Of a DNA stretch of 54,296 nt, positions 1 to 7,572 are shown piece by piece; the first letter of the stretch is position 1; the number at the start of each line of letters is the position of its first letter. The DNA lies in contig JAATFA010000056.1 in the NCBI GenBank assembly GCA_015655445.1, positions 1 to 54,296 of the forward strand. Direction: 5' to 3'. The notes beneath the pieces were generated by a model. It worked only from the letters and a program-made list of their open reading frames with translations. It was not told where the DNA came from and did no database searches. Both the position numbers and the translations under genes were made by a program. The stretch is from Actinomycetales bacterium. Its GTDB lineage: Bacteria; Actinomycetota; Actinomycetes; Actinomycetales; Microbacteriaceae.

Positions 1-12
1 ATCCCCCTCACG

Positions 13-69
13 TGAGGGGCGTGATCTCGTCGCTATGCGTGCGCCAGAACAGCACTTCGGCGCCCCTCA
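13..69. repeat. 57-bp palindromic repeat, copy A
   Basis: Left arm TGAGGGGCG and right arm CGCCCCTCA are reverse complements around a 39-bp interior. The same 57-bp length, the same arms and a recognisable interior recur at 146-202 and 1161-1217. Immediately upstream, 4-11 (CCCCTCAC) looks like the right arm of another copy that abuts this one and is cut by the window edge. A further lone right arm lies at 91-104. Looks like a REP- or MITE-type element array. Confidence 0.75.
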
Positions 70-145
70 CGTCATCGCCCTCGTGTGACGTCGGCGCCCC
101 TCACGTGGCCTCCGGCGTGCCCCCGTCCCGCGGCTTCCCCTCGCG

Positions 146-202
146 TGAGGGGCGCGATCCTGCTGCTCCGGGGGCGCGAGAAGGACAGGATGGCGCCCCT
201 CG
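146..202. repeat. 57-bp palindromic repeat, copy B
   Basis: Arms TGAGGGGCG and CGCCCCTCG surround an interior resembling copies A and C, with a GGACAG core shared with copy C. It ends 58 bp before the start of the DUF559 gene. A partial right arm (CCCCTCGCG) directly precedes it, so arms meet head-to-tail as they do before copy A. Confidence 0.75.
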
Positions 203-260
203 CGGGGGAGGCGGTGGACAGTCGCGACGCGCGGCGGCCGCCTTCCGGCACGGTGGCCGC

Positions 261-1163
261 ATGCGCAGGCCGACTCCCCTCCCGACGTCCCTCGAGCACG
301 GCCCGTTCAGCGTCGCGGAGGCTCGTGGGCACGGAGTGAGCGCCGGCCGCCTGCGCCACCCGGGCCTAGCGCGTCCGTTCCACGGCATCCGGTTGGCCGA
401 GCGGATCGAGGACGACGACGTCGTGACGCTCGCCCGCGCGCTCGCGCTGCGACTGCCCGCCGACGCGTTCCTGTGCTCGGTGACGGCCGCGCGACTGTGG
501 AGGATGCCGCTGCCCCGCCGCGCGGAGCGGCGAGAGGTGCACGTGGGCGTCCCCGCGCCGCGGCGCGCGCTCGCGGCGCAGGGCACGGTCGGGCACAAGC
601 TCGGGGTCACGTCCGCCGACCTCACGATGCTGCACGGGATGCGCGTGACGACGCCCGAGCGCACGTGGTGCGACCTCGCGACGACGCTGCGGCTGCCCGA
701 CCTCGTCGCGGCGGGCGACCACCTCGTGCGCCGAGGCAAGCCCCTCGCGACCATCGGGACGATCGCGGAGGCGATGACACGGCATCCGGGACGCCGCGGG
801 CGGCCCCTGCTGCGGCAGGCGCTGCCCCTCCTCGACGCGCGCGCGGAGAGCCCCATGGAGTCCGTGCTGCGCGTGACACTGCTCGCGTACGGCCTCGAGG
901 GCTTCGAGCCGAACGTCGAGGTCATCACACGATCCGGGCGCCACCGGGTCGACCTCGGGTTCGTGGACGCGCGCGTCGCCGTCGAGTACCAGGGCGACTA
1001 CCACCGCGATCCGGAGCAGTGGCGGCGCGACATGACGCGCATCTCCCGGCTCGAGTCGCACGGCTGGAGGGTCGTCCAGGTCAACGCGGACGACCTCGTG
1101 GACCCGGGCGAGCTCGTGCGGCGCATCCGCCGCGTGCTCCTCACCCGTCATGGCGACCGCTGA
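261..1163 (+). CDS. DUF559 (Vsr-like nuclease fold) protein with AbiEi-like N-terminal region
   Basis: 300 residues from ATG 261. The C-terminal third (about residues 200-295) has the DUF559/very-short-patch-repair endonuclease-like pattern: an acidic residue in ESPMES, then HRVDLGF, VAVEYQGDYHR and a final GWRVVQV strand, matching a PD-(D/E)xK-type core (Asp, then Glu-Tyr-Gln in place of Glu-x-Lys). The N-terminal two thirds resembles the winged-helix/AbiEi-like region seen in many actinobacterial DUF559 proteins. The function of this family is not established; nuclease activity is inferred from the fold only. No clear Shine-Dalgarno sequence precedes the ATG, but CACGGT lies exactly six bases upstream, as in a leaderless promoter. 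An in-frame extension to base 12 runs through repeat DNA and was discarded. The stop codon is part of repeat copy C. Confidence 0.82.
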   Translation: MRRPTPLPTSLEHGPFSVAEARGHGVSAGRLRHPGLARPFHGIRLAERIEDDDVVTLARALALRLPADAFLCSVTAARLWRMPLPRRAERREVHVGVPAPRRALAAQGTVGHKLGVTSADLTMLHGMRVTTPERTWCDLATTLRLPDLVAAGDHLVRRGKPLATIGTIAEAMTRHPGRRGRPLLRQALPLLDARAESPMESVLRVTLLAYGLEGFEPNVEVITRSGRHRVDLGFVDARVAVEYQGDYHRDPEQWRRDMTRISRLESHGWRVVQVNADDLVDPGELVRRIRRVLLTRHGDR

Positions 1164-1217
1164 GGGGCGTCATCCCGTCGCTCTGGGCGCGTCGGGAGGA
1201 CAGTTCGGCGCCCCTCA
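1161..1217. repeat. 57-bp palindromic repeat, copy C
   Basis: Same length and arms as copies A and B (TGAGGGGCG ... CGCCCCTCA). Its first three bases are the TGA stop codon of the DUF559 gene, and it ends 11 bp before the stop of the convergent response-regulator gene. It could therefore also serve as a bidirectional terminator. Confidence 0.75.
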
Positions 1218-1228
1218 TGGGGTGGGCG

Positions 1229-1870
1229 CTAGAGGAGCTTGCGCTCGAGCGCCCACGCCGTGAGCTCGTGCCGCGACGACAGCTGCAGCTTGCGCAGCAC
1301 GGCGGAGACGTGCGTCTCGACCGTCTTGATGGAGATGAAGAGCTCGGCCGCGACCTCCTTGTACGCGTATCCGCGGGCGATGAGGCGCATGACCTCGCGC
1401 TCGCGGGCGCTCAGCCGGTCGAGCTCGTCGACGGACTCCGCCTGCTCGCCGTGCGCGACGCCGAACGCGTCGAGCACGAATCCTGCGAGCCGCGGCGAGA
1501 ACACGGCGTCCCCGCTCGCGACCGTCTCGAGGGCACGCGTCACCTCGGCGCCGGAGCTGCTCTTGGTGATGTACCCGCGGGCGCCCGCACGGATGACGCC
1601 CACGACGTCCTCCGCGGAGTCGGAGACGCTCAGGGCGAGGAACCGCACGGAGCCGAGCAGGCCCGCGCAGCGCCGCAGCACCTCCGCACCGCCGCCCTCG
1701 GAGCCCGGCAGGTGCACGTCGAGCAGCACGACGTCGGGGCGCAGCTCCTCGACGAGCCGCACCGCCTCGTCGGCCGTCGCCGCCTCGCCCACGACCTCCA
1801 CGGACGGCCCGAGATCCGCGCGCAGCCCCGAGCGGAAGATCGAGTGGTCGTCCACGAGCAGAACCCTCAC
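1229..1870 (-). CDS. NarL/LuxR-family response regulator
   Basis: 213 residues from GTG 1870. An N-terminal receiver domain (about 1-120) starts VRVLLVDDH, with the acidic pair Asp-Asp, the phosphoacceptor Asp in VVLLDVHLPG and the conserved Lys in YITKSS. The C-terminal LuxR helix-turn-helix (about 148-210) shows LSAREREVMRLIARGYAYKEVA and SIKTVETHVSAVLRKL. The GTG start overlaps the stop of the upstream sensor kinase gene in a GTGA, so the two are translationally coupled and surely form one system. A kinase with a PspC domain suggests cell-envelope stress sensing, as in LiaSR-like or PspC-coupled actinobacterial systems. That role is inference. Confidence 0.95.
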   Translation of the reverse strand: MRVLLVDDHSIFRSGLRADLGPSVEVVGEAATADEAVRLVEELRPDVVLLDVHLPGSEGGGAEVLRRCAGLLGSVRFLALSVSDSAEDVVGVIRAGARGYITKSSSGAEVTRALETVASGDAVFSPRLAGFVLDAFGVAHGEQAESVDELDRLSAREREVMRLIARGYAYKEVAAELFISIKTVETHVSAVLRKLQLSSRHELTAWALERKLL

Positions 1871-3069
1871 GTCGCGCTCCGATCCGCCGAGAGGTGCACC
1901 TCGGTCCCCTCCGGCCCGCTGCGCACGGTCGCGCGGCCGCCCGCACGCTCCATGCGACCCACGATCGACTCCCGGATGCCGATGCGGCTCTCCGGGACGC
2001 GCTCCGGGTCGAAGCCCGGGCCGCGATCGCGCACGAAGACGTCGACCGACTCGACCGTCGCCTCCACGTACACCGACACGTCGCCGCCCGCGTGCCGTGC
2101 CGCGTTGAGCATCGCCTCCCGCGCGGCGGCGACGAGCGGGCCGTTCGCGATCGCCTGCACGTCGCCGACGGTCACGACCTCGAAGCGCACGCCGTGGTCG
2201 AGCTCGAGCGCCGCCGCGATGCCGCGCAGCTCGGTCGCGACGTCGCCCGCGAACGGGTCGGTGCCCGCGAAGAGCCAGTCGCGCAGCTCCCGCTCCTGCG
2301 CCCGGGCGAGCCGCGCGATCTCGCTCTGCGGACCCGCTCGGTTCTGGATGATCGCGAGCGTCTGCAGCACCGAGTCGTGCAGGTGCGCCGCGATCTCGGC
2401 GCGCTGCGCCTCCCGCTCGCGCGCGGAGCGCTCCGCGAGCACGCCGCTCCACCATGCGACGGCGCGCGGCAGCAGGAGCACGACGACGCCGAGGAGCAGC
2501 ACGAGGAGCGCCGAGACGGCGGTCGGCGGGCTCGGCTGGGACGGCAGGAGCAGCACCCCCTCGCCGATGAGCACGCATCCCGCGGTCGTGCGCACGACGC
2601 GCGCATATCGCTCGTTGTAACGAGGGTCGCGGCGATCGCCGACGAGGCTCCACGCGACCGCGCCCGCCCCCGCGAGGACGCTCTCGACGATGCCCGGCAC
2701 GAGCGGATGACCGTTCGCGGGGGTGCGGCCGACGAGCACCGCGACGGCCGCGGCGACGCCCGCGACTCCGACGAGCACGAGGGCGACGGGGACGGCACGC
2801 TCGACGATCGCACCCGCGTCCCGGTCGCTGGGCCGGTCGACGGCGCGCTCGGCGGAGCGCGCCTCGCCGGCGAGCGGCACGAAGGCCCACAGCCACACGT
2901 AGAGGAGCACGCCCGCGCCGCCGCAGAGCGCGAGCACGACGAAGAGGACGCGCACGCCGCCCGGCCGCAGGCCGAGGTGCGCCGCGACGCCCGCGGCGAC
3001 GCCCGAGAGCAGCATGCGGCGCGGCCGGACGAGAGCCGGACGCGCGAGGGGGAGGGCGCCCGTGGTCAC
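1867..3069 (-). CDS. PspC-domain sensor histidine kinase
   Basis: About 400 residues. A PspC domain comes first (residues ~15-75: LLSGVAAGVAAHLGL, then a membrane helix), followed by further membrane helices to about residue 210. A HisKA_3-type dimerisation helix contains the phosphoacceptor His in EIAAHLHDSVLQTLAII, and a HATPase_c domain shows an N box (REAMLNAARHAGG) and a G box (VFVRDRGPGFDP). It should phosphorylate the regulator encoded immediately downstream, with which it overlaps by 4 bp. GTG 3069 gives the usual distance to the PspC domain. A TTG at 3081 would add four residues, and neither has a good ribosome binding site. It is divergent from another PspC-family gene at 3184, which suggests one shared envelope-stress module. 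Confidence 0.9.
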   Translation of the reverse strand: MTTGALPLARPALVRPRRMLLSGVAAGVAAHLGLRPGGVRVLFVVLALCGGAGVLLYVWLWAFVPLAGEARSAERAVDRPSDRDAGAIVERAVPVALVLVGVAGVAAAVAVLVGRTPANGHPLVPGIVESVLAGAGAVAWSLVGDRRDPRYNERYARVVRTTAGCVLIGEGVLLLPSQPSPPTAVSALLVLLLGVVVLLLPRAVAWWSGVLAERSAREREAQRAEIAAHLHDSVLQTLAIIQNRAGPQSEIARLARAQERELRDWLFAGTDPFAGDVATELRGIAAALELDHGVRFEVVTVGDVQAIANGPLVAAAREAMLNAARHAGGDVSVYVEATVESVDVFVRDRGPGFDPERVPESRIGIRESIVGRMERAGGRATVRSGPEGTEVHLSADRSAT

Positions 3070-3183
3070 GATCCGATCCAAGCAGATGCCGTGGTCGGCG
3101 TCGCTCCGCCGGAGCGCGAATCAGGGACGGATCAGGGGATCACCCGATGGAGGCGGATGCCCGCGGGGCGCCACGATCGAGGC

Positions 3184-5064
3184 ATGGACTCCCCTGCGAA
3201 CGACACGGCGACCGAGACCGACGACGGCGCGGACGGCCGCGACGCGCGCCGCGCGTCCGGCGCGTCGGCGGGCGGAGGCGGCAGTGGCTCCTCCGGCGCG
3301 ACGGACGACGCCGGCGGCTCCGAGGGCGGCCCGGCGAACGACGGCGGCGCATCCGGCAGCGGGTCCGGACCCGACGGACATGCGAACGGTGCCGGATCCG
3401 CGCGCGACGATCCCCGGCGCCCCGAGCCCGTGCTCTTCCGCTGGACCCGTTCGCTCGACCTCGTGCGGCGCTCCGGCTGGGTCGGCGGCGTGTGCGTCGC
3501 GATCGCGCAGCGCATCGGGGTCGACGTGGTGCTCGTCCGCGGCGTGCTCGTGGTCGCCGCCGTGCTCGGCGCGCCCGTCGTGCTCCTCTACGCCGCCGCG
3601 TGGTTCCTGCTGCCGGACGAGCACGGCACGATCCATGCGCAGGAGCTCGGGCATGGCCGGTTCACGCGCGTCACGGCGGCGGTCGCCGCGCTCGTCGTCC
3701 TGTCGTTCCTGCCGCTCGCACAGGGGTTCTGGTACGTCGGGGCGGCGTACTGGGGGGATCCGGACATCATGGGCTCGATCGGTCGCGTGCTGTGGAGCCT
3801 GCTGCTCATCGCGGGCGCGGTCGGCGTCGTGCTGTGGCTCGCGCGGCACGGCCGGGACTGGCGGATCACGACCGCCCCGGCGACGACGGACGATGACCCC
3901 TCGACGGTGCCCGCGGATCCGCCCACCCCGGTTGTCCCGCCGAGCACAGCGGCGGCTCCGGCGTCCGGGGGAGCTCTCGCTCTCGCCGCGGGTGCCGGTG
4001 ACGTGACGCGCGCCGACGCCGGACACGCCGGCGCAACCGACACGAGCACGAGCGCAACCGGCACCGGCGCGACGGGCGCAAGCGCGGCCGGCACACGCGC
4101 TCCCGTGTCTGCCGCTCCGCCTGCCCCTCCGCAGCCGCCCGCGGGCGCGACGGACGAGGAGCTCGCAGCGTGGCGCCGCAGCCAGGACGAGTGGCGTCGG
4201 CAGCGGGCGTCGTGGGCCGCGGAGCAGCGACGCGCCGAGCGAGCCCGGCGGCAGGAGCGCGACCTCGCGCTCGCGCGCGCGCGGTACGCCGAGAACGCGG
4301 CGCGGCGGAGCGAGTGGCGAGCGCGCAACCCACGCGTCTCGCGCGCGTACGTCGGAGCGGCAGTCGGGCTCGCGATCGCCGCGGGATGCTCGGCCGTGCT
4401 CGTGGCGACCGCCAGCTCGCCCCGCTCGCTCGGCTGGTCCGTCGGATTCGGCACCGCCGCGGTCGTGCTCGGTCTCGCGCTCGCGGTCGCGGGTCTCGCG
4501 CGCCGACGCCCTGCAGGCCTCACGGTCTTCGCGATCCTCACCCTCGTCGCCGCGCTCGGCACCGCGCCGCTCGCATCCGACCGTCTCATCGTGCCCTGGG
4601 CCGGCGCGGCGTACCTCGACTCGGCGACGAACGGCCGTTACCTGCGCGTCGGCGGCGACACGCTGTTCTGGCTCGGCACCTCGCCACGCGTGTCGACGGC
4701 GACGGTCGACATCGAGCAGATCGGCGGCACGGTCGCGGTCGCGTACGACGTGCACCGCACGATCCGCGTCGTGGCGACGCTCGCCGCGCCGGAGCTCCGC
4801 CTGGAATCGGACGATCACGGCCCGCGACGCCTCCCGAGAACGGTCGGAGCGGACGGCAAGTACCACTACGACCTCACGAGCGGACCGGGGCCGCGCCCCG
4901 ACCTCGTGCTGCGCGTCTCGGGATCCCCGGGTGTCGTCACGCTGCAGCCGCGTGACGTCGCGCGCGACGCGGCGGCATCGTCCCGCACCGGCCCGAGGTC
5001 GTCGAGGCCGCCGACACCGATCCCGACGCCGCCATCGCCGACACCCACGGAAGGGCCGCGATGA
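3184..5064 (+). CDS. PspC-domain multi-pass membrane protein
   Basis: 626 residues from ATG 3184. A Gly/Ser/Asp-rich low-complexity N-terminus (about 1-75) leads to a PspC domain (about 80-145: RRSGWVGGVCVAIAQRIGVDVVLVRGVLVV, ending AAWFLLPD). Two further membrane helices follow, then an Ala/Thr/Pro-rich linker (about 240-320), a short charged Arg/Glu segment, four more probable membrane helices, and a C-terminal beta-rich domain (about 475-600) resembling the adhesin-like domain found behind PspC in actinobacteria. It lies divergent from the PspC-type kinase and may be its partner or target, which is inference. There is no Shine-Dalgarno sequence; CACGAT lies six bases before the ATG, suggesting a leaderless transcript. 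The stop overlaps the next small frame as ATGA. Confidence 0.88.
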   Translation: MDSPANDTATETDDGADGRDARRASGASAGGGGSGSSGATDDAGGSEGGPANDGGASGSGSGPDGHANGAGSARDDPRRPEPVLFRWTRSLDLVRRSGWVGGVCVAIAQRIGVDVVLVRGVLVVAAVLGAPVVLLYAAAWFLLPDEHGTIHAQELGHGRFTRVTAAVAALVVLSFLPLAQGFWYVGAAYWGDPDIMGSIGRVLWSLLLIAGAVGVVLWLARHGRDWRITTAPATTDDDPSTVPADPPTPVVPPSTAAAPASGGALALAAGAGDVTRADAGHAGATDTSTSATGTGATGASAAGTRAPVSAAPPAPPQPPAGATDEELAAWRRSQDEWRRQRASWAAEQRRAERARRQERDLALARARYAENAARRSEWRARNPRVSRAYVGAAVGLAIAAGCSAVLVATASSPRSLGWSVGFGTAAVVLGLALAVAGLARRRPAGLTVFAILTLVAALGTAPLASDRLIVPWAGAAYLDSATNGRYLRVGGDTLFWLGTSPRVSTATVDIEQIGGTVAVAYDVHRTIRVVATLAAPELRLESDDHGPRRLPRTVGADGKYHYDLTSGPGPRPDLVLRVSGSPGVVTLQPRDVARDAAASSRTGPRSSRPPTPIPTPPSPTPTEGPR

Positions 5065-5126
5065 GCACGAGGACGTATGCGATCGTCTCCGCGACTCCGG
5101 CCGCCTCCACGGAAGGACACCGATGA
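5061..5126 (+). CDS. possible 21-residue coupling peptide
   Basis: A short frame beginning MSTRTYAIV. It starts in an ATGA overlap with the stop of the PspC gene and ends in an ATGA overlap with the start of the next membrane-protein gene. The double overlap keeps ribosomes moving through the operon, so it may be a coupling leader or the remnant of a larger gene. There is no own Shine-Dalgarno sequence beyond the upstream coding region, and the peptide resembles nothing I recognise. It could equally be chance, because the next gene has its own good ribosome binding site (GGAAGGA at 5111-5117). Confidence 0.4.
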   Translation: MSTRTYAIVSATPAASTEGHR

Positions 5127-5644
5127 CCGACGAGACCCGGGGCAACGAAGGCCCCTCGAACGACGCCGCGACGACCGGCGCGAACGACGCCGCGACGACC
5201 GGCGCGAACGACGCCGCGACGACCGGCCGGCCCGCCGGCGCGACAGCGCCTGGCGCCGACGCGCCGCGGCCTGAGGGCGGCACGATCCACCCCGGCGCCG
5301 CGGCCGGCTCCGGCTCGCCCGGGGGCGGCGCCCGGCCACCGAGCACCGATACGGCGCCGACGGCACCCGACGCGGCGGCGGCATCGGCGCTGCCGGCGCC
5401 TCCCCCGCGTCCGCGCGTGCGCTTCGCGGCCGTCGTGTGGGGCATCGTCGTCGCCGCGATCGCGGCGACGCTCGTGTGGGTGATCGCCGACCCGGCGCGC
5501 ACCGACGCGGCGATAGGCACGCTCCTGGCCGCGAACCCCGCGCTCGTGGTCGTCGGGCTGCTGCTCGCGGCAGGCGTCTCGATCCTGCTCGGCTCCCTGC
5601 TCGCGGCGGTGCACCGGTGGCAGGCGCGCGGACGAGGTCGCTGA
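5123..5644 (+). CDS. small Pro/Ala-rich membrane protein with tandem repeats
   Basis: 173 residues from ATG 5123, preceded by GGAAGGA five bases upstream. The first ~100 residues are low complexity, including three exact copies of an eight-residue unit (NDAATTGA type) encoded by a 24-bp DNA repeat. The last ~70 residues form two membrane helices (VVWGIVVAAIAATLVWVIA and a second Val/Leu-rich one) and end in a short basic tail WQARGRGR. The helix pair resembles the small actinobacterial membrane proteins often found behind PspC genes. Function unknown. It belongs to the same transcription unit as the PspC gene. Confidence 0.75.
   Translation: MTDETRGNEGPSNDAATTGANDAATTGANDAATTGRPAGATAPGADAPRPEGGTIHPGAAAGSGSPGGGARPPSTDTAPTAPDAAAASALPAPPPRPRVRFAAVVWGIVVAAIAATLVWVIADPARTDAAIGTLLAANPALVVVGLLLAAGVSILLGSLLAAVHRWQARGRGR
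5157..5228 (+). repeat. three tandem 24-bp repeats inside a coding region
   Basis: Three consecutive copies of a 24-bp unit starting CGAACGACGCCGCGACGACC at 5157, 5181 and 5205 (the last base of copy 3 differs). Because 24 is a multiple of three, copy-number changes keep the reading frame, so this is a likely site of length variation between strains. Confidence 0.85.
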
Positions 5645-5734
5645 CGCCGCTCCCGTGCGTCCGCCGATCGGGGGATGCTCGCACCCGTCCGCCGGAGGCT
5701 GTCGCCCGCGCCGCGGGAGCGCCACGATGGGTTC

Positions 5735-6697
5735 ATGACCGAACACGTTGTGCAGGTCACGGACCTGCACAAGAGATACGGGGACTTCACGGCCGTCGAC
5801 GGCGTGAGCTTCGAGATCGCGCGCGGCGAGACGCTCGCGCTCCTCGGGCCCAACGGCGCCGGCAAGTCCACGACGATCGAGATCCTCGAGGGGTATCGAG
5901 ACCGCACGGCAGGGGAGGTGTCCGTACTCGGCTCCGACCCCGGGCATCCGACGCTCGCGTGGAAGGCGCGGCTCGGCATCGTCCTGCAGTCCTCGGGCGA
6001 GACGGGCACCGCGACCGTGCGCGAGCAGCTCACGCACTTCGCCGGCCTCTACCCGAACCCGCGCGACGTCGACGAGCTCATCGCCGCCGTCGGGCTCGAG
6101 GCGAAGGCGCGCACGCAGATCCGCCGTCTCTCCGGAGGCCAGCAGCGGCGCGTCGACGTCGCGCTCGGCATCGTCGGACGTCCCGACCTGCTCTTCCTCG
6201 ATGAGCCGACGACGGGCTTCGACCCGGAGGCGCGACGGCAGTTCTGGGAGCTCATCCGGTCGCTGCAGGACGAGGGCACGACCATCCTGCTCACGACCCA
6301 CTACCTCGACGAGGCCGCGCAGCTCGCGAGCCGGGTCGCGGTCGTCGCGGGCGGCCGCCTCGTCGAATACGGCGCGATCGACGCGATCGGCGGCGAGGCG
6401 GCGCGCGTGCCCATCGTCCGCTGGGGCGAGAACGGCGAGCGGAAGGAGGTGCGCACGAGCGAGCCGGCGACGCACGTCGCCCGCCTCGTCGCCGCGAACG
6501 ACGGCCTCGAGCCGGAGGCGGTCGAGATCGTCCGCCCGAGCCTCGAGGACATCTACCTCGAGCTCGTCGAGCGCGTGGCCGCCGAGCGCGCCGCGGCGGA
6601 GGGCGACCCATCCGGTGCCGACGCGGCCACCGCATCCGCGCCTCTCGCCGCCTCCTCCCCGAAGGTCACCACCGAAAACGAAGGAGTTCCCGCGTGA
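5735..6697 (+). CDS. ABC-2 exporter ATP-binding protein (DrrA/NodI-like)
   Basis: 320 residues from ATG 5735. A complete ABC domain has Walker A (LLGPNGAGKSTT, ~residue 38), Q loop (VLQSSGETG), signature (LSGGQQRRVDVA, ~132), Walker B (LLFLDEPTTGFDP) and H-loop His (LLTTHYLDEA). After ~residue 215 comes the usual DrrA-type C-terminal extension, ending in an Ala-rich tail. It should energise the permease encoded next, and the substrate could be a drug, lipid or peptide. The start lacks a Shine-Dalgarno sequence, and CACGAT lies six bases upstream. An extension to 5675 is possible but has no support. The 3' end carries the left arm of an ACGAAGGA inverted repeat. Confidence 0.94.
   Translation: MTEHVVQVTDLHKRYGDFTAVDGVSFEIARGETLALLGPNGAGKSTTIEILEGYRDRTAGEVSVLGSDPGHPTLAWKARLGIVLQSSGETGTATVREQLTHFAGLYPNPRDVDELIAAVGLEAKARTQIRRLSGGQQRRVDVALGIVGRPDLLFLDEPTTGFDPEARRQFWELIRSLQDEGTTILLTTHYLDEAAQLASRVAVVAGGRLVEYGAIDAIGGEAARVPIVRWGENGERKEVRTSEPATHVARLVAANDGLEPEAVEIVRPSLEDIYLELVERVAAERAAAEGDPSGADAATASAPLAASSPKVTTENEGVPA
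5748..5772 (+). other. perfect 11-bp hairpin within codons 5-13 of the exporter ATPase
   Basis: TTGTGCAGGTC, a three-base loop ACG, then GACCTGCACAA. The stem begins 13 bases after the A of the start codon, so in the mRNA it would sit at the edge of the initiating ribosome. It may affect translation, or serve as a DNA palindrome bound by a regulator such as the LuxR protein encoded at the end of the operon. Confidence 0.6.
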
Positions 6698-6752
6698 GCG
6701 CCGCCGCCAACCCGGTTTCGAGCCCCCCGATCGCCCCGAAGTCCTTCGTTTT
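6671..6752 (+). repeat. ACGAAGGA inverted repeat straddling a start codon
   Basis: AAAACGAAGGA at 6675-6685 and its exact reverse complement TCCTTCGTTTT at 6742-6752, with a 56-base loop. The left arm is preceded by ACCG, as in the longer copy at 14205. The left arm contains the Shine-Dalgarno sequence (GAAGGAG) of the permease gene, whose GTG start (6694) lies in the loop. The right arm is translated as part of the permease N-terminus (KSFVLG). The same core is repeated at 9729-10061 and 14205-14290. Confidence 0.7.
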
Positions 6753-7572
6753 GGGAAACCCCGTCGGACGGGCGGTGCGGCTCGGCATGAGCCGCACCGG
6801 CTATGAGGTGCGCAGCTACTTCCGGCAGGGGGACTCCGTGTTCTTCACGTTCCTCTTCCCCGTGCTGATGCTCACGATCTTCTCCGTCGCGTTCAGCAAC
6901 CAGAGCTTCGGCCAGGACGCCGCCGGCCATCCCCTCTCGGCCACGCGCTACTACCTGCCCGCGATGCTCGCAGCCGGCGTGCTCCTGAGCGGGCTGCAGA
7001 ACTTGGCGACCGACATCGCCGGCGAGCGCAGCGACGGCACGCTCAAGCGACTGGCGGGCACACCCCTGCCGGTCATGAGCTACTTCATCGGCAAGATCGG
7101 CCAGGTCTTCGTCACCGGCCTCCTGCAGGCAGCCCTCATCCTGCTCGTGGCGGCCCTCGCCTTCCGCGTGCCGTTGCCGACGGATGCCGGCCACTGGCTC
7201 GCCTTCACCTGGATATTCCTGTTCGGGGTCGCCACGAGCGCGATCCTCGGCGTCGCGCTCAGCGCGCTCCCCCGCTCCGGACGCAGTGCGACGGCCGTCA
7301 TCGTGCCGATCGTGCTCGTGCTCCAGTTCATCTCCGGCGTATACATCAGCTTCTCCTCGCTGCCCGACTGGCTGCAGAACGTCGCGAGCGTCTTCCCGCT
7401 CAAGTGGCTCGCCCAGGGCATGCGGTACGCATTCCTGCCCGACTCGTACTCCGTGCTCGAGCCGGGCGCGAGCTGGCACGTCGGCGGCGTCGCGATCGCA
7501 CTCGCGATCTGGCTCGTCGTCGGCCTCGTCGTCACCCGCGTCACCTTCCGCTGGATCCGCAAGGATGGCTGA
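6694..7572 (+). CDS. ABC-2 type exporter permease
   Basis: 292 residues from GTG 6694, overlapping the ATPase stop. An N-terminal cytoplasmic part (about 45 residues) is followed by roughly six membrane helices typical of ABC-2 permeases: FFTFLFPVLMLTIFSVAF, the helix starting AMLAAGVLLSGLQ, then ERSDGTLKRLAGTPLP (the conserved cytoplasmic motif of NodJ/DrrB-type proteins), and further helices around residues 130, 170, 205 and 260. It forms the membrane channel partner of the preceding ATPase. The first ~25 residues are unlike the family and are partly encoded by a repeat element, so a later start (for example at the Met in RLGMSRTGYEV) cannot be excluded. GTG 6694 has the better ribosome binding site. 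Confidence 0.92.
   Translation: MSAAANPVSSPPIAPKSFVLGNPVGRAVRLGMSRTGYEVRSYFRQGDSVFFTFLFPVLMLTIFSVAFSNQSFGQDAAGHPLSATRYYLPAMLAAGVLLSGLQNLATDIAGERSDGTLKRLAGTPLPVMSYFIGKIGQVFVTGLLQAALILLVAALAFRVPLPTDAGHWLAFTWIFLFGVATSAILGVALSALPRSGRSATAVIVPIVLVLQFISGVYISFSSLPDWLQNVASVFPLKWLAQGMRYAFLPDSYSVLEPGASWHVGGVAIALAIWLVVGLVVTRVTFRWIRKDG

Noticed and set aside
1894-3183. Upstream extension of the PspC frame and other long frames antisense to the PspC kinase
   Set aside because: The frame stays open because of GC bias; real homology begins only at ATG 3184, and the extension is antisense to a recognisable kinase.
5157-5228. 24-bp repeats as a CRISPR array
   Set aside because: The units are directly adjacent without spacers and encode an in-frame amino-acid repeat.
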